In this document: piece after piece, positions 17,157 through 25,423 of the stretch
Layout of the letters: each line of letters opens with the position of its first letter
Numbering within the stretch: position 1 is the stretch's first letter
Assembly (NCBI GenBank): GCA_938049385.1
Contig: CALIBQ010000003.1
Location: forward strand, 1 to 64,000
Length of the DNA: 64,000 bases
Reading direction: 5' to 3'
Source of the DNA: an uncultured Anaerolineae bacterium
Lineage (GTDB): Bacteria > Chloroflexota > Anaerolineae > JACIWP01
Made by a program: the position numbers and the translations under genes
The notes under the pieces: generated by a model
Databases searched by the model: none
Seen by the model: the letters and a program-made list of their open reading frames with translations, nothing else
Told to the model about the DNA's origin: nothing

Positions 17157-17681
17157 TCACAGGCCCTTATAGGTCCAGATGCGGTTGATGCCGTAGTTCC
17201 AGAACAGCACGATGAGGATAGCGATAGCCTTGGCCACGTTATAGCCGAGCCGGCCGAGCCACGGGCCGAACACATAATGGTCCAGGCTCAGGAACACCAA
17301 CTGATTGATGCCCAACCCGATGAGATTCACCAAGGCGAACTGCGGCAGTTGGGTGCGGATCGGCCGCTGACGCGACTCTGGGAAAGTCCACAGCCGGTTC
17401 CAGGTGAAGTTGCTCAGCACCGCCGCACTGAACGAGAAGGTGTTGGCCATCGCCTTGGACCATCCAAAAGCCAGGATCAAGAGATTGAGCACGCTGAAAT
17501 CCACGACCGCACCCAGCGTGCCCACCAGCGCGAACTTAATGAAGCGCTCCAGCTCCCGCGCATTGCCGCGCGCTTTCTCCAGCGCGCCGGCAACGAGCGG
17601 GACTTTACACAGGGGCGTCTTCCCCAGGAAGCACAGCCCCCAATCCACCAGTCTGGACATGGACAGTGTCCCATTCCTCAT
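17157..17681 (-). CDS. GtrA-family membrane protein
   Basis: A 174-residue protein with four transmembrane helices in the GtrA pattern: FIKFALVGTLGAVVDFSVLNLL, then a helix containing SFTWNRLWTF-like residues (here LSNFTWNRLWTF), and a final NYGINRIWTYK. GtrA-like proteins are thought to help move undecaprenyl- or dolichyl-linked sugars across the membrane. The start at 17681 overlaps the ligase gene by 77 bases; a start at 17660 is possible but has a poorer Shine-Dalgarno. An N-terminal extension of about 45 residues precedes the core. Confidence 0.85.
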   Translation of the reverse strand: MRNGTLSMSRLVDWGLCFLGKTPLCKVPLVAGALEKARGNARELERFIKFALVGTLGAVVDFSVLNLLILAFGWSKAMANTFSFSAAVLSNFTWNRLWTFPESRQRPIRTQLPQFALVNLIGLGINQLVFLSLDHYVFGPWLGRLGYNVAKAIAILIVLFWNYGINRIWTYKGL

Positions 17682-19137
17682 ATGCAGATGCCCTTGTCAA
17701 TGGGATAATTAATCCAAGCCACAGGGCAATTTGCAGGTAGATGCCCTGGACGTACAGATTGTCGAACATATTATGCACGCTGAGATGGGCGATGACGCCC
17801 AGCACACCCAGCGCCGTGCCGCGCCATATGCCGGCACTGTGCCGGCACGCCTGCCATGCCTGCCGCGCCGCACCAATCCAGAACAACACATAGGCCAGCG
17901 CCCCGATCAGGCCCGTCTCTGCCGCAGTGTTCAGGTAATAATTATGCGCATGGCCCAGCGGGTCGGGCCAGCGCGGCAGGCGGTACGCCGGGTACACCGG
18001 CTCATAATTCCCGATGCCCACGCCCAGCCAAGGGTGCGCAGCGAACATGCGCTCGGCCGCCTGCCAGTGCGCCAGCCGTTCCACCACCGCCCAGTTCGCC
18101 GGCGTCGGCACGATATCGCTCACATCCCCCAGCGTGAAATAATCGGTGAAATCCGTGACGCGCACTACCAGAGACGCCGGCAGTATCCTATCGAGTTCCA
18201 ATACGATGAAAGTGCCGGCCAGCACCAGCACCGCCAGCACCGTCAGGAAAGCGGACCGCCGGCCGCGCAGCAGTAGCACGGTCAGCACAGCCGCCGCGGC
18301 CCCGAACCATCCGCCGCGCGACCAGCTCATCAGCAGGGCCGGCCCCATGGTCAGCAGGCCGGCCGCCCCCAACAGCCACAGCACACGCTCGCCCCAGGAA
18401 GCGCCGGCGCGCCAAGGCCAGTAGCTGATCAGGAGCGCCAGGGCGACCGGCAGTATGATGCCCAGATAGCCGGCATATGGGTTCGGCTGGCGGAACGTGC
18501 CGTAGGCACGCATGAAGCGGCCGAACAGGATGAACCCTTCTGGCCCAACCCCGCGCAGAAACTGATACCAGCCCAACAGTGCGGCGGCACTGCCGGCGGC
18601 CAGCGAGGCGCCCAGGGCGATTTTCCGCTCGCCGGCGTTCGGCAGAGACGCGGCGCACAGCATAATCGCGCCGAACTCCAGCCACTTGCTCAGCTCCTTG
18701 ACGGCATAGCTCAGGGAGAGCGCCTGCGTAATGGAAATCAACATAGCCGCCAGCAGAAGGCCGAACAGAAGCCACAGCCGGCTCGGCGCAACCCAAACCC
18801 GCCGCCAGGCAGTCATGGACATAAACCAGGCGGCGATGACGAACAGCGCGTAGAATTCGGCCACGCCGACCGACGCCGGCCCCAGCGGCACCTCCCGCAC
18901 GGAACCAAAGGGCACCAGCAGGGCCAGGAACCCCAGCCCCAGGGCAGGCCGCACCAGGGTGATGCCGGCGGCTAGCGCGCCCCCCACCAGCAGGATGCCC
19001 CACGAGAGGGGCGCCAGTGCCAGCACGATAGCCAAGCCGGCGGCGATCACCCAGCCGGCGGCATCGTACCAGGACACCCCCGCGGGGGAGGAGTATCCCT
19101 TGACGTCCGGCCGACGCCTCCCGCACTGATTCGTCAC
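17605..19137 (-). CDS. O-antigen ligase/polymerase (Wzy_C) family protein
   Basis: A 510-residue protein with about 11-12 membrane segments. The Wzy_C signature region is visible: WSRGGWFGAAAAVLTVLLL, then a large external loop (about 330-420) containing RMFAAHPWLGVGIGNYE and GHAHNYYLNTAAETGLIGAL. Ligases and polymerases of this family join undecaprenyl-linked glycans to an acceptor or to each other. GTG at 19137 is the first likely start; its ribosome site is weak. It is the first gene of the minus-strand operon and has a near-consensus promoter 42-70 bases upstream. Confidence 0.87.
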   Translation of the reverse strand: MTNQCGRRRPDVKGYSSPAGVSWYDAAGWVIAAGLAIVLALAPLSWGILLVGGALAAGITLVRPALGLGFLALLVPFGSVREVPLGPASVGVAEFYALFVIAAWFMSMTAWRRVWVAPSRLWLLFGLLLAAMLISITQALSLSYAVKELSKWLEFGAIMLCAASLPNAGERKIALGASLAAGSAAALLGWYQFLRGVGPEGFILFGRFMRAYGTFRQPNPYAGYLGIILPVALALLISYWPWRAGASWGERVLWLLGAAGLLTMGPALLMSWSRGGWFGAAAAVLTVLLLRGRRSAFLTVLAVLVLAGTFIVLELDRILPASLVVRVTDFTDYFTLGDVSDIVPTPANWAVVERLAHWQAAERMFAAHPWLGVGIGNYEPVYPAYRLPRWPDPLGHAHNYYLNTAAETGLIGALAYVLFWIGAARQAWQACRHSAGIWRGTALGVLGVIAHLSVHNMFDNLYVQGIYLQIALWLGLIIPLTRASAYEEWDTVHVQTGGLGAVLPGEDAPV

Positions 19138-19178
19138 CGCTTCTCTTCCGCCTTCTATCTCGCACCGCCTACCCGCTC

Positions 19179-19207
19179 AATATAGGCACGGCATGGAGAT
19201 TTGTCAA
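19179..19207 (-). promoter_or_regulatory. Promoter of the minus-strand polysaccharide operon
   Basis: Reading leftward, TTGACA (19202-19207), 17 bases, TATATT (19179-19184). Confidence 0.8.
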
Positions 19208-19264
19208 AACATTGACCCTTCACAGCCAGATGACTGTTACCCACCTGCCCGCCCCACCCTCGAT

Positions 19265-19293
19265 TTGTCAAACGTTCCCGATTGTGATTACAT
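19265..19293 (+). promoter_or_regulatory. Putative promoter of the plus-strand polysaccharide operon
   Basis: TTGTCA (19265-19270), 17 bases, TTACAT (19288-19293), about 60 bases ahead of the first glycosyltransferase start. It is divergent from the ligase promoter. Confidence 0.5.
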
Positions 19294-19351
19294 TACTGCC
19301 AGTCGCCCGCCGGCACCGCCGGCGCGAACTCGCCTTCAGGATGCCAACAAC

Positions 19352-20323
19352 ATGCAGTCTGGCCTCATCTCCGTGATTATCGTCAACTGGAACAGCGGCC
19401 GCCAACTGGCGCTCTGCCTGGAATCCTTGACGGGGCAGACCTACCACCCATTGGAAATCATCGTGGTGGACAATGCCTCGACCGACGACTCCCTGGCGCC
19501 GGCATACACCGCCGGCCATGTCCGAGTCATCCGCAACGAGACCAACGCCGGCTTCTGCCGGGCGTTCAACCAGGGCTATGCCCTCAGCCAGGGCGAGTTC
19601 ATCGTTTCCCTGAACCCAGACGTCTATCTGCTCCCCGATTTCCTCACCCGTCTGGCTGACCTGCTGAAGGAGCGGCCGGCGGCCGGCCTGGCCGGCGGCA
19701 AGCTCTGGCGCGGCGGCCCTAGGGCCGGCTATACCCTCGACTCGACGGGACTGTTCCTTTCCCCTTCCCGCCGGCCGTACGACCGGGGACAGGGACAGAT
19801 TGACCGGGGCCAGTACGACCGCACGGAAGAGGTCTTCGGCGCTTGCGGCGCGGCCTGGATGGCGCGCCGGGCCATGCTGGAAGACGTGCGCTGTCTGGGC
19901 GAGGTGCTGGACGAGGACTTCTTCGCCTACTACGACGATGCCGACCTGGCCTGGCGGGCGCGCTCGCGCGGCTGGCAGTGCTGGTACGAACCGCGCGCCG
20001 CCGGCTGGCACGGGCGCGGCGGCGGCGATACGCTCCGCAAACCATCACGCGCTCCTAAGATGGCCTTCGCCCAGCGGCACGCCGTGAAAAACCGCTACCT
20101 GATGATGCTGAAGAACGACTCCCTGGCCGGCCTGCTTCCCGCCCTGCCGCGAATTCTGATAGAAGACGGCACCCGCCTCGGCTATATGGCGGTGCGCCGG
20201 CCCATTTTACTCGGCGCTTACCTGGACGTCTTGCGTCTGCTTCCTCGCATGCTGGAAAAGCGGCAGGAAATCCGGAGGCGCCGTTGGGTCCCCGACCAGG
20301 CCTTGTATCGGTGGTTCCGATGA
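19352..20323 (+). CDS. Glycosyltransferase family 2 (rhamnosyltransferase-like)
   Basis: A 323-residue GT-A enzyme. The start at 19352 (MQSGLISVIIVNWNSG) is the family's usual beginning; an upstream in-frame ATG at 19193 lies ahead of the proposed promoter and adds non-conserved sequence. Motifs: VDNASTDDS for nucleotide binding, SLNPDVYL as the DxD equivalent, and DEDFFAYYDDADLAWRARSRGW, the ED/acceptor motif of WbbL-like enzymes. A C-terminal amphipathic region may touch the membrane. It inverts configuration and probably adds rhamnose or a similar sugar to a lipid-linked glycan. Its stop overlaps the next gene as ATGA. Confidence 0.88.
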   Translation: MQSGLISVIIVNWNSGRQLALCLESLTGQTYHPLEIIVVDNASTDDSLAPAYTAGHVRVIRNETNAGFCRAFNQGYALSQGEFIVSLNPDVYLLPDFLTRLADLLKERPAAGLAGGKLWRGGPRAGYTLDSTGLFLSPSRRPYDRGQGQIDRGQYDRTEEVFGACGAAWMARRAMLEDVRCLGEVLDEDFFAYYDDADLAWRARSRGWQCWYEPRAAGWHGRGGGDTLRKPSRAPKMAFAQRHAVKNRYLMMLKNDSLAGLLPALPRILIEDGTRLGYMAVRRPILLGAYLDVLRLLPRMLEKRQEIRRRRWVPDQALYRWFR

Positions 20324-21456
20324 TGCGCGTCGCGGAAGTCTTTTACGAACCCATCCACAGCGGGCAGGCGGTGCACGTGCTCTCCCTGGCACAGCACCTG
20401 GACCGCCGGCAGTGCGCCCTGCATGTCTGCTACCCCGCCGGCGACGAGTGCACCCGCCGGCGGCTGGCCGAACTGGGGGTGCCGGGGTATCCCTGGCCTA
20501 TGCACAAATGGCGGAACGCCGGCCCCTTCCTGGCGCTCCTGCGTCTGATACGCCAAAAGTCCATCGACATCGTCCACGTGCACAGCCAGTTCGCCGGCAT
20601 CTGGGCGCGGCCGGCGGCGCGGCTGGCCGGCGCCGGCGTCGTCTACACCCCGCAGACCATCCGCATCCGCCAGACCGCGCTCCAGCCCATATACGAGGCG
20701 CTGGAACGCGCCTGGAGCCGAATAACCGATATCACCATCGCCGTCTGCGAGGCAGACCGCCAGTGGATGCTGGCAAAAGGCTGGGGAAACCCGGATTCCA
20801 TAGTCACGGTGTACAACGGCCTGGATTGGGAAGAATGGGAGCCGCGCCAGATGGCAAAGGAGACCGCCCGGGAGCGCTTGGGATGGCCGCTGGAAGCGCC
20901 GGCAGTCCTGCAGGTCGGCCGGCTGGACGCCCAGAAAGCGCCGGCGGATTTCGTGCGTATGATGCGCTGTCTGCATGCCCAGCGCCCGGACGTCCGCGGC
21001 TTCCTGGCCGGCGATGGCCCTCTGCGTCCCAGCATCGAGGCGATGATCCGGGAACACGGGCTTGTTGGCGTGATCACCTTGCTCGGCCAGCGCCAGGACG
21101 TCCCGCTGTTGCTCGCCGGCGCGGACGTGGTAACATTGACCTCGTACTGGGAGGGCCTGCCGTACAGCCTGCTGGAGGCCGGCGCCATGGCCCGGCCGGC
21201 CGTCGCCACAGCGGTCAACGGCGTGCCCGAGGTCATCCAGCATGGGGTAACCGGCCTGCTCGTGCCGGCCGGCGAGCCGGCGGCGGTGGCACAGGCCGTG
21301 CTGACACTGCTGAACGACCCTGCGCGCGCCGGCGCTATGGGCCTGGCCGCCCAGCGGAGGGTGCGCGGACACTTCGACGTCCGCCGCACTGCCGAAGGGG
21401 TTATGGAGGTGTATCAGCAGGTCATTCGGCACCGGGGGAAGACCGCCGGACGCTGA
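20320..21456 (+). CDS. Glycosyltransferase family 4
   Basis: A 378-residue GT-B enzyme coupled to the preceding gene by an ATGA overlap. The N-terminal acceptor domain has EPIHSGQAVHVLSLAQHL and DIVHVHSQFAGIW. The C-terminal donor domain has AVLQVGRLDAQKAPADFV and YWEGLPYSLLEAGAMARP, where two Glu residues eight positions apart fit the GT4 signature, then NGVPEVIQHGVTGLLVPAG. It is the second transferase of the plus-strand polysaccharide operon; the sugar is not identifiable. A terminator follows the stop. Confidence 0.88.
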   Translation: MMRVAEVFYEPIHSGQAVHVLSLAQHLDRRQCALHVCYPAGDECTRRRLAELGVPGYPWPMHKWRNAGPFLALLRLIRQKSIDIVHVHSQFAGIWARPAARLAGAGVVYTPQTIRIRQTALQPIYEALERAWSRITDITIAVCEADRQWMLAKGWGNPDSIVTVYNGLDWEEWEPRQMAKETARERLGWPLEAPAVLQVGRLDAQKAPADFVRMMRCLHAQRPDVRGFLAGDGPLRPSIEAMIREHGLVGVITLLGQRQDVPLLLAGADVVTLTSYWEGLPYSLLEAGAMARPAVATAVNGVPEVIQHGVTGLLVPAGEPAAVAQAVLTLLNDPARAGAMGLAAQRRVRGHFDVRRTAEGVMEVYQQVIRHRGKTAGR

Positions 21457-21475
21457 AGCGCATGGTTCATGAAGC

Positions 21476-21496
21476 AAAGCCCGCTAGGGCTTTTTT
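21476..21496 (+). terminator. Rho-independent terminator, also repeat copy 3
   Basis: AAAGCCC-GCTA-GGGCTTT followed by TTT. The stem is the same motif as the intergenic hairpins near 9815 and 10885, and the CCCTCCCTGCGGGCGGA segment follows at 21512-21530. Confidence 0.75.
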
Positions 21497-21511
21497 GCTC
21501 CATTCCAGCAC

Positions 21512-21550
21512 TCCCCTCCCTGCGGGCGGAAAATGGGCAGAGGGATGGGG
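21512..21550. repeat. Intergenic repeat segment, copy 3
   Basis: CTCCCCTCCCTGCGGGCGGA and a GGGCAGAGGGATGGGG tract, close to the copy at 9852-9890 in both order and wording. Confidence 0.5.
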
Positions 21551-21579
21551 TACTGTTGCTCGGGTGAGGTCCTGGACAT

Positions 21580-22746
21580 ATGTCGTTCACGGTAACGGGT
21601 AACCCGGATGTGGAACAGCTCATCGCCGGCCATATGCGCTATATTCGTCAGGCGGTGCTGGAAGCGGCCGGCGGTATGGTGCGCTGTATCGCCCTGACAG
21701 GTGGGTTCGGCCGCGGCGAAGGGGGCGCCGCGCCCGACGAGCACGGCCGGCTCCGTCCCGTCAACGATTACGACATCCTGGTGGTGTGCCGGCAGGACGG
21801 CTGGCTCGCGTGGTGGCGCCTGCGCCGCCGGCTGAAGGCCCTGGAGCCGGCGCTGAGCCGGCACTGCGGCCTGCGCGTGGACCTGGCCTGCAAGACCCCC
21901 GGCATGCTGGCAAGCGCTCCTCTGACCGTTGAATCCTACGAGACCGCTCTCGGCCATCAGGTACTATGGGGCGATGGCTCGGTCATCGAGGTGATGCCCT
22001 GGCGCGATGCCGGCCTGCTCCCACCCTGGGAGGCCGCCCGCTACCTCTTCAACCGCGGCGCCGCCCTGCTCTGGTCACAGCGCATGCTGGAAGATGAGCC
22101 GTTCACAGAACCCATCCGCCGCTTCGTCCACATTGCTGTCCAGAAGGCGCGGCTGAGCTGGGGCGATGCGGCCCTCATCCTGCATCGGCGCTACGACGCC
22201 GTGTACCGCCGGCGGCCGGCCCTGCTGGAGGCATGTCCTCTGCCGGCGGAGCTGGGGTTCATTCGGCCGGCCTACGCTGAAGCAGTGCAGGATAAGCTCA
22301 TGCCGGCCTTCCCGCTTTATGACAGGTCCCAGCTCCAGCACCTGCTGGATGAAACGATCAACCATCACGAGGCCGTCTGGCGCTGGGTGGAGACGGAACG
22401 CGGGACCGCACAGGGTCACGGACAGACCTTCTGGCCTTCATTTTTCGCCTGTGCCGCGCCGCTTCTGCGCGATCCATCCATCCGCCTCAGCCTTTCGGCC
22501 CGCCTGTATCATCTGATCGTGACGGCAGCCCGCCTCCGCCCCCTGACGCTGGAATTATGGGGCGAACATCCGGCGGAACACCTGGTGCGCGTCCTGCCGC
22601 TCCTGCTCTTTCTGCCGGCGGACGAGGTCCCTTGGCCGGCGGTGGCGCGCCGGCTGGGATGTTTGGGCCGGGACTGGGAGCGGTCGCCGCGCCAGATATT
22701 GGGCCGCCGGTTCATCCGCGCCTGGCACCCCGGCCCGCCGTACTGA
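21580..22746 (+). CDS. Nucleotidyltransferase-fold protein
   Basis: A 388-residue protein with a minimal nucleotidyltransferase core near the N-terminus: LTGGFGRGEGGA (helix after the first strand) followed by VNDYDILVV, supplying the paired Asp residues that bind metal. A third Asp may be in LRVDLAC. The remaining about 280 residues are helical (PWEAARYLFNRGAALLWSQ; HHEAVWRWVETERG) and unrecognised. The fold transfers a nucleotide to a small molecule, sugar or protein; the substrate is unknown. It sits inside the polysaccharide locus, 8 bases ahead of the phosphatase-fold gene, so a role in sugar-phosphate metabolism is plausible but unproven. Confidence 0.7.
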   Translation: MSFTVTGNPDVEQLIAGHMRYIRQAVLEAAGGMVRCIALTGGFGRGEGGAAPDEHGRLRPVNDYDILVVCRQDGWLAWWRLRRRLKALEPALSRHCGLRVDLACKTPGMLASAPLTVESYETALGHQVLWGDGSVIEVMPWRDAGLLPPWEAARYLFNRGAALLWSQRMLEDEPFTEPIRRFVHIAVQKARLSWGDAALILHRRYDAVYRRRPALLEACPLPAELGFIRPAYAEAVQDKLMPAFPLYDRSQLQHLLDETINHHEAVWRWVETERGTAQGHGQTFWPSFFACAAPLLRDPSIRLSLSARLYHLIVTAARLRPLTLELWGEHPAEHLVRVLPLLLFLPADEVPWPAVARRLGCLGRDWERSPRQILGRRFIRAWHPGPPY

Positions 22747-22754
22747 GGAAGCCT

Positions 22755-23930
22755 ATGCAGGCTAATATCACTATTGCGATCCTGATTGATGCATTGAGCT
22801 GGCCAGCGGTAGAAGCGAGCGGCTTCCTGCGGGATTTCTGCCCTTTCCGCAAGCCGGTGCGCACCATCCTGGGCTACAGCTCCGCCGCCGTCCCGTCCAT
22901 CCTGACCGGTCAGCTCCCGCAGGTGCATGGACGCTGGTCGTACCTGTACTATGATCCGGTGCATTCCCCCTTTGCCTGGACGCGCTGGCTGAATCTCGCC
23001 GGCCCGCTCCTGCACAACCGGCTGGCCGACAACCCGCTCCTGAAACGCCTGATCGCGCGCTGGACGGCGCGCCGGCACGGATTCGACGGCTACTTCCCGG
23101 TCTATGACTTCCCCCTGCGCTACTTGCATTTGATGGACCACTGCTCCAAGCGCTGGGACTTTCGGCCGGGTGCCTTCGACTGCCCTTCGCTGATTGACGT
23201 GCTCGCAAAGCACGGCGTGCCGGCCCTTTTCCTCACGTATCCTCTCCCTGAGGAAGAGATATTCCAGCAGTGCGCCGCCGCCTTCCGCCCCGATGGGCCG
23301 CGCCTGACCTTCCTGTACCTGGCCGCGGTGGACGCCCTGGGACATGCCGGCGGCCCTGTCTCGCCGGCTGTCCTGGAGCGCCTGCACTGGTACGAGCGCC
23401 GCATCGAGGAGTTGCTTCGCGCCGTCGAAACAGCGGGCGTAGCTGTCAAACTGTTTGTATTCTCCGACCACGGCATGGTCCCCGTGCGCGGCACAGTGGA
23501 CATTCGCCGGCAGGTCGCATCCTTGGGCCTGCGCTTCGGCAGGGATTATATCGCGGTCTACGATTCCACCATGGCGCGCTTTTGGTATCTTGACCCGCAC
23601 TGCCGGCCGCGCATCCGGGAGGTCCTGGCCGCCTGCCATCAAGGCCGGCTCTTGACGGATGCAGAAAAGGAGCGTTACGGCATCGCCTTCGCCGGCGACC
23701 GCTACGGCCAGGACATTTTCCTCCTGCAGACCGGCCTGGTCATCCATCCCTCGCACATGTCCCGCCGCGTCCTGCACGCCATGCACGGCTACGATCCGGA
23801 TGACCGCATCAATGACGGCGTTTTCCTCGCCTCGGAGCCGCCGGATGCACCCCCGGAAACCATCACCGACCTGTTCTCCCTGATCCTACGTGCGGTAGGA
23901 ATGTCTTCGCCGGCGGAGGTGGGGGGATGA
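22755..23930 (+). CDS. Alkaline phosphatase superfamily protein (phosphodiesterase type)
   Basis: A 391-residue protein; ATG 22755 has GAGGAAG upstream. The core matches type I phosphodiesterase / nucleotide pyrophosphatase folds: ILIDALSWPAV (first metal Asp), SSAAVPSILTGQ (the Ser/Thr nucleophile region), LYLAAVDALGHAGG (Asp/His ligands), VFSDHGM (Asp-His ligands), and a C-terminal HAMHGYDPDD (His ligand). No signal peptide is visible, so it acts in the cytoplasm or on a membrane surface. In this operon it could remove or transfer phospho-groups such as phosphoethanolamine during glycan assembly (inference). The stop overlaps the Wzx gene as ATGA. Confidence 0.8.
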   Translation: MQANITIAILIDALSWPAVEASGFLRDFCPFRKPVRTILGYSSAAVPSILTGQLPQVHGRWSYLYYDPVHSPFAWTRWLNLAGPLLHNRLADNPLLKRLIARWTARRHGFDGYFPVYDFPLRYLHLMDHCSKRWDFRPGAFDCPSLIDVLAKHGVPALFLTYPLPEEEIFQQCAAAFRPDGPRLTFLYLAAVDALGHAGGPVSPAVLERLHWYERRIEELLRAVETAGVAVKLFVFSDHGMVPVRGTVDIRRQVASLGLRFGRDYIAVYDSTMARFWYLDPHCRPRIREVLAACHQGRLLTDAEKERYGIAFAGDRYGQDIFLLQTGLVIHPSHMSRRVLHAMHGYDPDDRINDGVFLASEPPDAPPETITDLFSLILRAVGMSSPAEVGG

Positions 23931-25423
23931 GCGCACCCGCCCAGCCGCTGGCACGCCAGTTGAAAGAGCGCGCCCTCAAGGACACTGCCGCCGCGATAGG
24001 GGTGGCCGGCCTCAGCCGGCTTATCTTCCTCCTCCAACAGCTCCTCCTGGCCCGCCTGCTCCCCGAAGAGGCCTTCGGCCAGTATGCCTTCGCTATGATG
24101 GTCGTCGGCCTGCCGGCCCTGCTGGTCAACCTGCGCGGTGCCGAAGCCATCATTCAGAACAGCGATGACGATCGGCGCTTCCATGACCTGGTAGACACCG
24201 CCTTCACGCTCCAGCTTGTACTCGCTTCCATTATGGCGCTCCTGCTGATCGCCGGCCGTGGGATTCTCGCCGCCCTGCTGGACAAGCCCTACTTGGCCCC
24301 CCTGCTGGCGGCCATATCGCTCCTGCTCTTCACCTCGACCGGTGGGCCATCCGCCAACACCGGGCCGCTGATGCTGCCGGCCGCCCTGCTGGAGCGCCGG
24401 CTGGAGTTCGTGCCGGCGCGCCTCCCCGAGCTGGCCAACGTCAGCGTCAACCTGGCCGTCAGCCTGGCCCTGGCGCTCCTTGGACAGGGGGTTTGGAGCC
24501 TCGTATGGGGGTTTGCCACCGGCGCCTTCGCCCAGGCCCTCCTGCTCTGGATGCTGGCCCGCTTCCGACCGCGCCTGCGCATCTCGCGCTCCGTCCTGCG
24601 GCGCTATCTGGGCTTTAGCTGGCCCCTTTACCTCAGCTACATCCTCAGTTGGGGCTATTTGAACGCCGATTATTTCTTCGTGGGACGCTGGAAAGGGGAA
24701 GGCCGGCTGGGCCTCTATTATATGGCGTTCACCATCTCTCAGCTTCCGCTCCAGGCGCGCTTCATCCTGAGCCGGGTTGCCCTGCCGACCTTTGCCCGGG
24801 CGCGGCAGGAGCCGACACTCTTACAGCGCGCCTACACCTTGACCACCCGCTACGCGCTGGCCGCCGCCGGCCTGGCCGCTGGGGTTGGCATCGGGCTGGC
24901 GGAGCCGACCGTGCGCCTCCTGCTGGGCGAACGTTGGTTGCCGGCAGTGCCGGCCCTGCAGATTCTCCTGCTCTCGACTTTCCTCCGCCTGGGCTTCGGC
25001 TTCAATGGAGAACTGCTCATCAGCCTGGGCCGTACGGATGCCTTTTTATGGGCCACCGCCGCCGCGCTGGGGACCCTGCTGGCCCTTGGGCCGGCGCTCT
25101 TGACCCTCTGGGACATCCCCGGCATGGCCTGGGCGGTGGCCGGCTCATCGCTTGCCAGCGCGGCGCTTTCGTGTATCATCATTGGCAGAGAGCTGAAGGT
25201 CACGTATACCAGCCTCGTCGCGCCGGCCCTGGCCTGCACACTGCTGACTGCGCCGGCCGGCCTGCTCCTCGCTCCTCACGTCCGCGGCTTCATCGGGCTG
25301 ATCGGCGCCGGCGCCGGCCTTGTCATTCTGTACGGCGCTGTCTTTCTGGTGCTGTTTGAGCGGGGGGCGGCGCGCCGGCTGTGGGCATATCTGAGACGTA
25401 GCACAGGAACCCATCATGACTGA
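23927..25423 (+). CDS. Wzx-like polysaccharide flippase (MOP superfamily)
   Basis: A 498-residue protein with 12-14 hydrophobic segments and an N-terminal IGVAGLSRLIFLLQQLLLARLLPEEAFGQYA, the usual opening of Wzx/MATE-like oligosaccharide exporters. Further signs are FSWPLYLSYILSWGYLNADYFFVGRW and LGLYYMAFTISQLPLQ. The family flips undecaprenyl-linked repeat units across the inner membrane, fitting the ligase/polymerase and transferases nearby. It is coupled to the upstream gene (ATGA) and overlaps the following radical SAM gene by 8 bases. Confidence 0.88.
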   Translation: MSAPAQPLARQLKERALKDTAAAIGVAGLSRLIFLLQQLLLARLLPEEAFGQYAFAMMVVGLPALLVNLRGAEAIIQNSDDDRRFHDLVDTAFTLQLVLASIMALLLIAGRGILAALLDKPYLAPLLAAISLLLFTSTGGPSANTGPLMLPAALLERRLEFVPARLPELANVSVNLAVSLALALLGQGVWSLVWGFATGAFAQALLLWMLARFRPRLRISRSVLRRYLGFSWPLYLSYILSWGYLNADYFFVGRWKGEGRLGLYYMAFTISQLPLQARFILSRVALPTFARARQEPTLLQRAYTLTTRYALAAAGLAAGVGIGLAEPTVRLLLGERWLPAVPALQILLLSTFLRLGFGFNGELLISLGRTDAFLWATAAALGTLLALGPALLTLWDIPGMAWAVAGSSLASAALSCIIIGRELKVTYTSLVAPALACTLLTAPAGLLLAPHVRGFIGLIGAGAGLVILYGAVFLVLFERGAARRLWAYLRRSTGTHHD